Assembly (NCBI RefSeq): GCF_000212415.1
Contig: NC_015500.1
Span: forward strand, 1 to 64,000
Length of the DNA stretch: 64,000 nt
DNA from: Treponema brennaborense DSM 12168
Lineage (GTDB): Bacteria > Spirochaetota > Spirochaetia > Treponematales > Treponemataceae
Direction of reading: 5' to 3'
Below the pieces are notes generated by a model. It was not told where the DNA came from and made no database searches. It was given only the letters and a program-made list of their open reading frames with translations. Of the stretch, positions 59,620 to 64,000 are shown piece by piece. Position numbers and translations under genes: made by a program. Within the stretch, counting starts at the first letter, position 1. The number at the start of each line of letters is the position of its first letter.

Positions 59620-60735
59620 ATGCAAGAAACAACTGAAAACAAATTATACGTTAAGCGTTCTTCAAATTTTGAGCTGCTTAGAATTCTTGCAATGTTGATG
59701 ATTGTTGCATGTCACGCGGTGCAGCATTCCCGCACCGGAAACTTCTCTTTGATGATTGAGCCTTTCAGTGTAAATGTGGCGGCGAATTATCTTTTGGGTT
59801 CGTACGGACAGCTTGGGGTGATTTTGTTCGTTATTGTTTCAAGCTGGTTTTTATGTAGTGCGAAAAGTATTCACTCCGAAAAGGTCGTGCGCCTGTATCT
59901 TCAGACCATGCTGTGCAGCGTTGCGGTTTTTGTGTTCGTAAAGCTCGGCGGATTTGAGCCTGTAGGATTTAAGGAACTTGTAAAAACCTTTTTAACGCCG
60001 ATATACGGCGGTTACTGGTTTATCAGGACGTATCTGTTCTTTTATCTGCTGGTACCGTTTCTGCAGGATTACGTCCGGAAGGCGGATGAAAAACTTCAAG
60101 TTCGCTTGCTTGCAATTATGACGATCCTTCTGCCTGTGTTTCGTTTCTTTTTTTTTGTTGAATCTGAATTCGGGAACGTTGGGGATTTTATTTATGTGTT
60201 CATCGCCGTGGCATATTTGAAGAAAAAAGAAGGCAATTACCTTGAAAAATACTGCCGAATTATTTTTGCGGCGCTTCTTGCTTTGATGTGGAGTGCACTT
60301 TTTGCCGCGAATATCCTGTGCCATCGGTTAGAATTCAGCAAAAATCTGACACGGAACGTTATTCTGCACATTTATAGCAGTCGCCATATTTTTATTATGT
60401 TGCTTGCCATGAGTCTGTTCTATATCTTCAAAAACCATGTGAAAATCGGGTACTCAAGAATCATAAATACCGTGGCTAATACGACGTTCGGTGTGTATAT
60501 TTTCCATGAGAATCTGCTGTTCCATTCTTATGGAGAAAACGGCTTGAGTGAAACGGCACTTTTGTTTGAACAATGGCTGCACGTTGGTGCGCATTTTGAA
60601 ACGGACAAGCTTTATCCGCTTTATTTGATTTTGTGCGTGTTTGCAGTGTTCACCGTTTGCGGTCTGATAGAATTCCTGCGCCGAAAATTGTGCTGCTCGG
60701 TAGAGTACGGGTTCAAGAAACTCCTTCGGAGATGA
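59620..60735 (+). CDS. Membrane acyltransferase (acyltransferase 3 family)
   Basis: A 371-residue membrane enzyme with about ten helices. The N-terminal segment SSNFELLRILAMLMIVACHA has the Arg and His of the acyltransferase 3 active site. The family adds acetyl or other acyl groups to surface sugars or lipids from the cytoplasmic side. It is the target of the divergent XRE regulator. GAGGG lies before the ATG. Confidence 0.88.
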   Translation: MQETTENKLYVKRSSNFELLRILAMLMIVACHAVQHSRTGNFSLMIEPFSVNVAANYLLGSYGQLGVILFVIVSSWFLCSAKSIHSEKVVRLYLQTMLCSVAVFVFVKLGGFEPVGFKELVKTFLTPIYGGYWFIRTYLFFYLLVPFLQDYVRKADEKLQVRLLAIMTILLPVFRFFFFVESEFGNVGDFIYVFIAVAYLKKKEGNYLEKYCRIIFAALLALMWSALFAANILCHRLEFSKNLTRNVILHIYSSRHIFIMLLAMSLFYIFKNHVKIGYSRIINTVANTTFGVYIFHENLLFHSYGENGLSETALLFEQWLHVGAHFETDKLYPLYLILCVFAVFTVCGLIEFLRRKLCCSVEYGFKKLLRR

Positions 60736-60770
60736 ACGGCGTTTCCCGGTTACTACAGGAAAACGCCGTT
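60735..60770. terminator. Hairpin between convergent genes
   Basis: AACGGCGTTTCC (60735-60746) pairs with GGAAAACGCCGTT (60758-60770), one A bulged. It lies after the acyltransferase stop, facing the convergent AEC gene end at 60800, and may stop transcription both ways. Confidence 0.65.
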
Positions 60771-60799
60771 TGTTACGCTTGTACGTTTTCGGTTACGGT

Positions 60800-61750
60800 T
60801 TATGAAATGGAGCCGAAAACGCCGGTCTGTACGCAGATGCTGATGACGGTAAAAATGATAAGCGATACGATTATCTGGAGCGATAAAAATCCGGAAGTGA
60901 ATTCGACGGATTCTTTTTCATTCGTATACATGGGAAGCAGAAAAGAACTCGGAATGAAAAAGTACGTAACGATGGAGACGGTCAGCGCCGGAAACAATCC
61001 GATTATGCGTGACAAGAAAAACAGGACGAGCGCGCATAAAATCCCCATAACGACGAGCCGGCAGCAAACCAGTTTGATACCCTTTGCAAAGATCCGCCGG
61101 TTGAATTCCAAGCCGGAGCCGATGCACAACAGTATGACCGGCGAAAGCGGTTCTGTCAGCCAGCGTATGCATTGCCGGTATACCTCCGAAAAGGCCGAAT
61201 CGTTTATTTTAGTTCCTAACTGGAAAGCGCAGCCGATAAATCCGGCGATAACGGCAAGAATGAGCGGACTGGTAAAAAACGATTTTACGGTTTCTCCGAT
61301 CGTCATTTTCGAGCCGGCGAGTATTTTCAGGCTGGTCGCCATAATGGTAAAACAGAAAATGCCGTTCATCATGTCCATCGGAATGATGTAAAACAGGTTT
61401 TCCGCCCCGACGAGTATGGATATCATTGCCCAGCCGAACATTCCGCCTTCAAACGTAGTAACGGCGAGCGGTACGTATCCCTGCACGCTCCGGTCGAAAA
61501 ACCGTTTGCAGAAAAATCCCGCGCCGTATGCGGCAAACAGGACGACGATTTCCGTACCGATTAAAACGAGCGAACTTTTGCCGAATTTTCCGTTTATCAA
61601 CACGTTGAAAGCGATTGCCGGCAGAAACACGTTTACGGCTATATTTTTTATCGAAGCGATACCCGAATCGCTGATAATTTTTTTGCGTTTCAGGACGTAG
61701 CCCAATGCTATCAGAAAAAATACGGGTACGACGATTTCCAGAATTCTCAT
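60800..61750 (-). CDS. AEC-family (auxin efflux carrier-like) transporter
   Basis: A 316-residue inner-membrane transporter with about ten helices in the usual two halves. The start MRILEIVVPVFFLIALGYVL and TTFEGGMFGWAM in the middle fit the AEC family, whose bacterial members move organic acids such as malate or malonate. ATG 61750 has an AGGAGG site; a longer ORF to 61774 is not needed. It is the last gene of the leftward sugar-acid operon, so it may carry a hydroxyacid. Confidence 0.85.
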   Translation of the reverse strand: MRILEIVVPVFFLIALGYVLKRKKIISDSGIASIKNIAVNVFLPAIAFNVLINGKFGKSSLVLIGTEIVVLFAAYGAGFFCKRFFDRSVQGYVPLAVTTFEGGMFGWAMISILVGAENLFYIIPMDMMNGIFCFTIMATSLKILAGSKMTIGETVKSFFTSPLILAVIAGFIGCAFQLGTKINDSAFSEVYRQCIRWLTEPLSPVILLCIGSGLEFNRRIFAKGIKLVCCRLVVMGILCALVLFFLSRIIGLFPALTVSIVTYFFIPSSFLLPMYTNEKESVEFTSGFLSLQIIVSLIIFTVISICVQTGVFGSIS

Positions 61751-61770
61751 ACGGAACCTCCTTCGTACGA

Positions 61771-62409
61771 TCACTGACCGTACTGTTTGAATTTCTTGAT
61801 CAGTGAAATCATTTCACTGTCTTCCAAAATAACCGGCGTACCGATAGCCCGCGATTTTACGTATATCTGTGCGCAGAATTCGATTTCTTCTGCCACGGTG
61901 AACGCATGGGCTATCGATTCACCGCCGGCAATCAGTCCGTGATTCGCCAAAAGTACGGCGTTCCGGTCTTTCATGCCGTCGAACGCAACGTCGGCCAGCG
62001 CTTCCGTTCCGAACTGCCGGTAGTCGGTGCAGCGGACGTTTTTTCCCGCGAACGCGACCAAATAACTTGAAGCCGGCAGCGGTTCGCGTATCGTTGCCAG
62101 CACGGTGCAGTACGGCGAATGCGTGTGAACGACGGCGGAAATATCTTCACGGTTCGCGTAATAAATGAGATGCATTTTCAGTTCGCTCGACGGTTTCCGT
62201 TTTCCTTCAACGACGGCGCCGTCGAGTGAAACGACGGGAATGTCCGTCAGTTCCACTTCAAAATAATCCATTCCGCTCGGACTGATGGCGACGAGATTCT
62301 GATCCCTGTTGTAAATGCTGATATTCCCGCCGGTACCTTTGGTAAGTCCCGCAGAAACCAGTTTTCTGCAATAATGCATGACGTCCATCCGTTCTTTTTC
62401 CAATAACAT
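61771..62409 (-). CDS. Class II aldolase (fuculose-phosphate aldolase-like)
   Basis: A 212-residue zinc aldolase. Metal and catalytic residues are in the patterns KPSSELKMH, VVHTHSPYC and LANHGLIAGG. The family cleaves sugar phosphates such as L-fuculose-1-phosphate or L-ribulose-5-phosphate and also acts on 4-carbon sugar acids. AGGAGG precedes ATG. It lies between a 2-hydroxyacid dehydrogenase gene and the AEC gene and shares their operon. Confidence 0.9.
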   Translation of the reverse strand: MLLEKERMDVMHYCRKLVSAGLTKGTGGNISIYNRDQNLVAISPSGMDYFEVELTDIPVVSLDGAVVEGKRKPSSELKMHLIYYANREDISAVVHTHSPYCTVLATIREPLPASSYLVAFAGKNVRCTDYRQFGTEALADVAFDGMKDRNAVLLANHGLIAGGESIAHAFTVAEEIEFCAQIYVKSRAIGTPVILEDSEMISLIKKFKQYGQ

Positions 62410-62459
62410 AAAAAACCTCCTGAAGCATAGTTATCCGCGGCTTTCGCCGCGTTTGCGTT

Positions 62460-63503
62460 TTACTTATACCGGTACAGCAGCGGTTCTTTCCGCATAAAGC
62501 GGATAATATCCGAAACGATTTGTCTGGTGTGATTGGTGAGCACTTCGCGCGTGGCGCCGGCGATATGCGGTGTGACGACGACGTTGTCCAGTTCGGTAAT
62601 ATACGGGTGATTACGGGCGAGCGGTTCGTGTTCGTAAACGTCGAACGCCGCGCCGGCTATTTTTTTACGGCGCAGCGCGTCGATCATCGCCGATTCGTCG
62701 AGAACGGATCCTCTGGAAGTGTTGATAAAATACGCCGAAGGTTTCATCAGCGCGATGCGTTCGCGGTTTATCATGCCCCTCGTTTCGGGGGTAACTTTCA
62801 TGTGACAGGTTATAAAATCGGATTCGCGCATAAGCTGTTCCAGCGAACGGACTTTCATGATGCCGATTTCTTCAATTTCGATTTCGCTTTGATACGGATC
62901 ATACACGAGCAGCTGCATACCCATTGCGCGCGCAATTTTTCCCACGCGGCGGCCGATACTGCCGTATCCGAGAATGCCGAGCGTTTTTCCTTTCAATTGA
63001 GTGCCTTTGAACACGGTGTACGGCGCGTCGACGGTCATGTCCCAAATGACGTCCTGTTTGAGTCCCGCCTTAGCCTGATTCGGCACGGTTTCCGGTGCGG
63101 TAAACAGTCCTTTTTTCAGCGCGGAATGCGCTTGCGGAACGTGCCGTGCGGCGCACAGCATGAGTGCGACCGTCAGTTCCGCTGCGGAATCGGAATTCCG
63201 CCCGGGAGTAAACAGCACCGGTATGTTTTTTTCCCGTGCCGCTTGTACGTCTATATTAACCGGGGTTGCCCGGGTACAGGCTATCAGTTTGAGATGCGGC
63301 GCGTGTTCAATAACTTCGCGCGTGATGTCGTCGTAGGACGTAACGATCATGTCGGCGTCCGCCGCTTTTTCGGCAAGCTGTGCTTCCGTTAATTTGGGCA
63401 GCCCGCGTGCCCAGCCGTCGAACAGAATCTCGGCGAATTCCGCCAGCGGTTCCAATTCATTCGCGTCGTATTCCGCGGTAAAAAAGATTTTGATTTTTTC
63501 CAT
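62460..63503 (-). CDS. D-2-hydroxyacid dehydrogenase (phosphoglycerate dehydrogenase-like)
   Basis: A 347-residue NAD(P)-dependent enzyme. The nucleotide-binding motif is GILGYGSIGRRVGKIA, the catalytic residues lie in FINTSRGSVLDESAM, AAFDVYEHEPL and the His in VTPHIAGAT. It interconverts a 2-hydroxyacid and 2-ketoacid; the exact acid is unknown. AGGAGGAA precedes the ATG. It belongs to the leftward operon with the kinase, aldolase and transporter. Confidence 0.9.
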   Translation of the reverse strand: MEKIKIFFTAEYDANELEPLAEFAEILFDGWARGLPKLTEAQLAEKAADADMIVTSYDDITREVIEHAPHLKLIACTRATPVNIDVQAAREKNIPVLFTPGRNSDSAAELTVALMLCAARHVPQAHSALKKGLFTAPETVPNQAKAGLKQDVIWDMTVDAPYTVFKGTQLKGKTLGILGYGSIGRRVGKIARAMGMQLLVYDPYQSEIEIEEIGIMKVRSLEQLMRESDFITCHMKVTPETRGMINRERIALMKPSAYFINTSRGSVLDESAMIDALRRKKIAGAAFDVYEHEPLARNHPYITELDNVVVTPHIAGATREVLTNHTRQIVSDIIRFMRKEPLLYRYK

Positions 63504-63552
63504 ATTTCCTCCTGTAAAAAATTCAGGTAAAATCCGAGTGGTTTATATTGCG

Positions 63553-63586
63553 TTTTCTTGAGAATCGATGCGGTTGCTCAAGAAAA
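63553..63586. repeat. Inverted repeat between the kinase and dehydrogenase genes
   Basis: TTTTCTTGAG (63553-63562) and CTCAAGAAAA (63577-63586) are perfect 10-bp arms. In an operon this could lower or protect expression of the flanking genes, or act as a regulator site. Confidence 0.6.
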
Positions 63587-63617
63587 GGTGCGTTTTCACG
63601 AGCGGCGGTGTTCCCGG

Positions 63618-64000
63618 TTACGGGCAGTCCGTTTGCCGCAGATATTCCAGAAGCTCGCGGCGTCTGTTCCACAGCGGCATGTGCGCAATCCGAATTTCCC
63701 GGAAAAGACCGAACACGCGGTCGTAGCGTTCTTTTTTTTGCGGATCCGGCGTGTATTCGGCTTTGAATTTGCAGGAAGCGGTAACGGCGGCTTTGTAAGA
63801 ACCGAATACGCCCGTGCGCACCAGTGCCATAAGAGCGATGCCTTTTGCTCCCAATTCTTTGGTGTCGGGAATTTTCACCGGCATGCCCATGATGTCGGAA
63901 ATCATTTGCGCCCATACGGTGTCTTTCGCGCCGCCGCCGGCAAGATATATCGTGCCGCGGCCGTCGATATTTCCCAGACAGTCCCTGATGGAAAACGAAA
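63618..64000 (-). CDS. FGGY-family carbohydrate kinase, C-terminal part (runs off the window)
   Basis: The last 127 or so residues of a sugar kinase. On the lower strand the frame is open to the window edge and reads IDGRGTIYLAGGGAKDTVWA then QMISDIMGMPV, the ATP-binding motif of the xylulokinase/fuculokinase family, followed by LGAKGIALMALVRTGVF and a C-terminal helix. It would phosphorylate a pentulose or similar sugar for the aldolase downstream. The N-terminal part lies beyond 64000. Confidence 0.88.
   Translation of the reverse strand, partial: SFSIRDCLGNIDGRGTIYLAGGGAKDTVWAQMISDIMGMPVKIPDTKELGAKGIALMALVRTGVFGSYKAAVTASCKFKAEYTPDPQKKERYDRVFGLFREIRIAHMPLWNRRRELLEYLRQTDCP

Overview
The window reads as the origin region of a spirochaete chromosome, most likely a Treponema (inference). 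It opens with dnaA-dnaN-recF and a DciA-like gene, has an origin-type unwinding region in the dnaA-dnaN gap, and continues with rpmH-rnpA-yidD-yidC-jag. The rest is accessory: many secreted, lipoprotein and OmpA/beta-barrel-like proteins, two sugar ABC importers without their own ATPase, and proteins with LacI-type, Rrf2, XRE and AraC regulators. No rRNA, tRNA or CRISPR array was seen.

Layout. 1-8 kb: replication, RNase P protein/L34, membrane insertion, and the KH/R3H protein Jag, followed by a secreted protein and a cyclophilin-FKBP lipoprotein. 10-14.6 kb: a large secreted NlpC/P60-type protein broken into three pieces by a 20-bp duplication and an in-frame TGA, then a YARHG-domain protein. 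14.9-16.4 kb: an OmpA-family protein. 16.6-28.3 kb: uronate catabolism (uxaB-uxaA-uxaC, leftward), a divergent 1112-residue sensor-regulator, and an LplB/YtcP/LipO-type importer, together probably for pectin-derived sugars. 28.5-40.1 kb: a tightly packed run of an adenylate cyclase (frameshifted), a FecR-like protein, a beta-barrel-like protein and two large parallel-beta-helix lipoproteins. 40.1-40.9 kb: a gene-poor patch with repeats and a dead sulfatase-modifying-factor fragment.

41-51 kb holds small housekeeping and accessory genes: DUF6261-like protein, SpoU methyltransferase, deoxyinosine glycosylase, PAP2 phosphatase, YfcE-type phosphodiesterase, a diaminobutyrate aminotransferase/decarboxylase operon with an Rrf2 regulator, DUF368 protein and YhhN protein. 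51.4-56.8 kb is a second sugar locus: GH4 glycosidase, binding protein, two permeases and a convergent AraC regulator. 56.8-64 kb holds a flavin-binding NimA-like protein, a TrpB2-type tryptophan synthase beta chain behind a structured leader, an XRE repressor facing an acyltransferase across repeated operators, and a leftward operon of sugar kinase, 2-hydroxyacid dehydrogenase, class II aldolase and AEC transporter that runs off the right edge.

Recurrent themes: several genes start six to eight bases after a good -10 box and lack a Shine-Dalgarno sequence, suggesting leaderless mRNAs; several genes are broken by slippage-type mutations; and tandem repeats with 36-, 40- and 41-bp units lie in or beside surface-protein genes and intergenic gaps.
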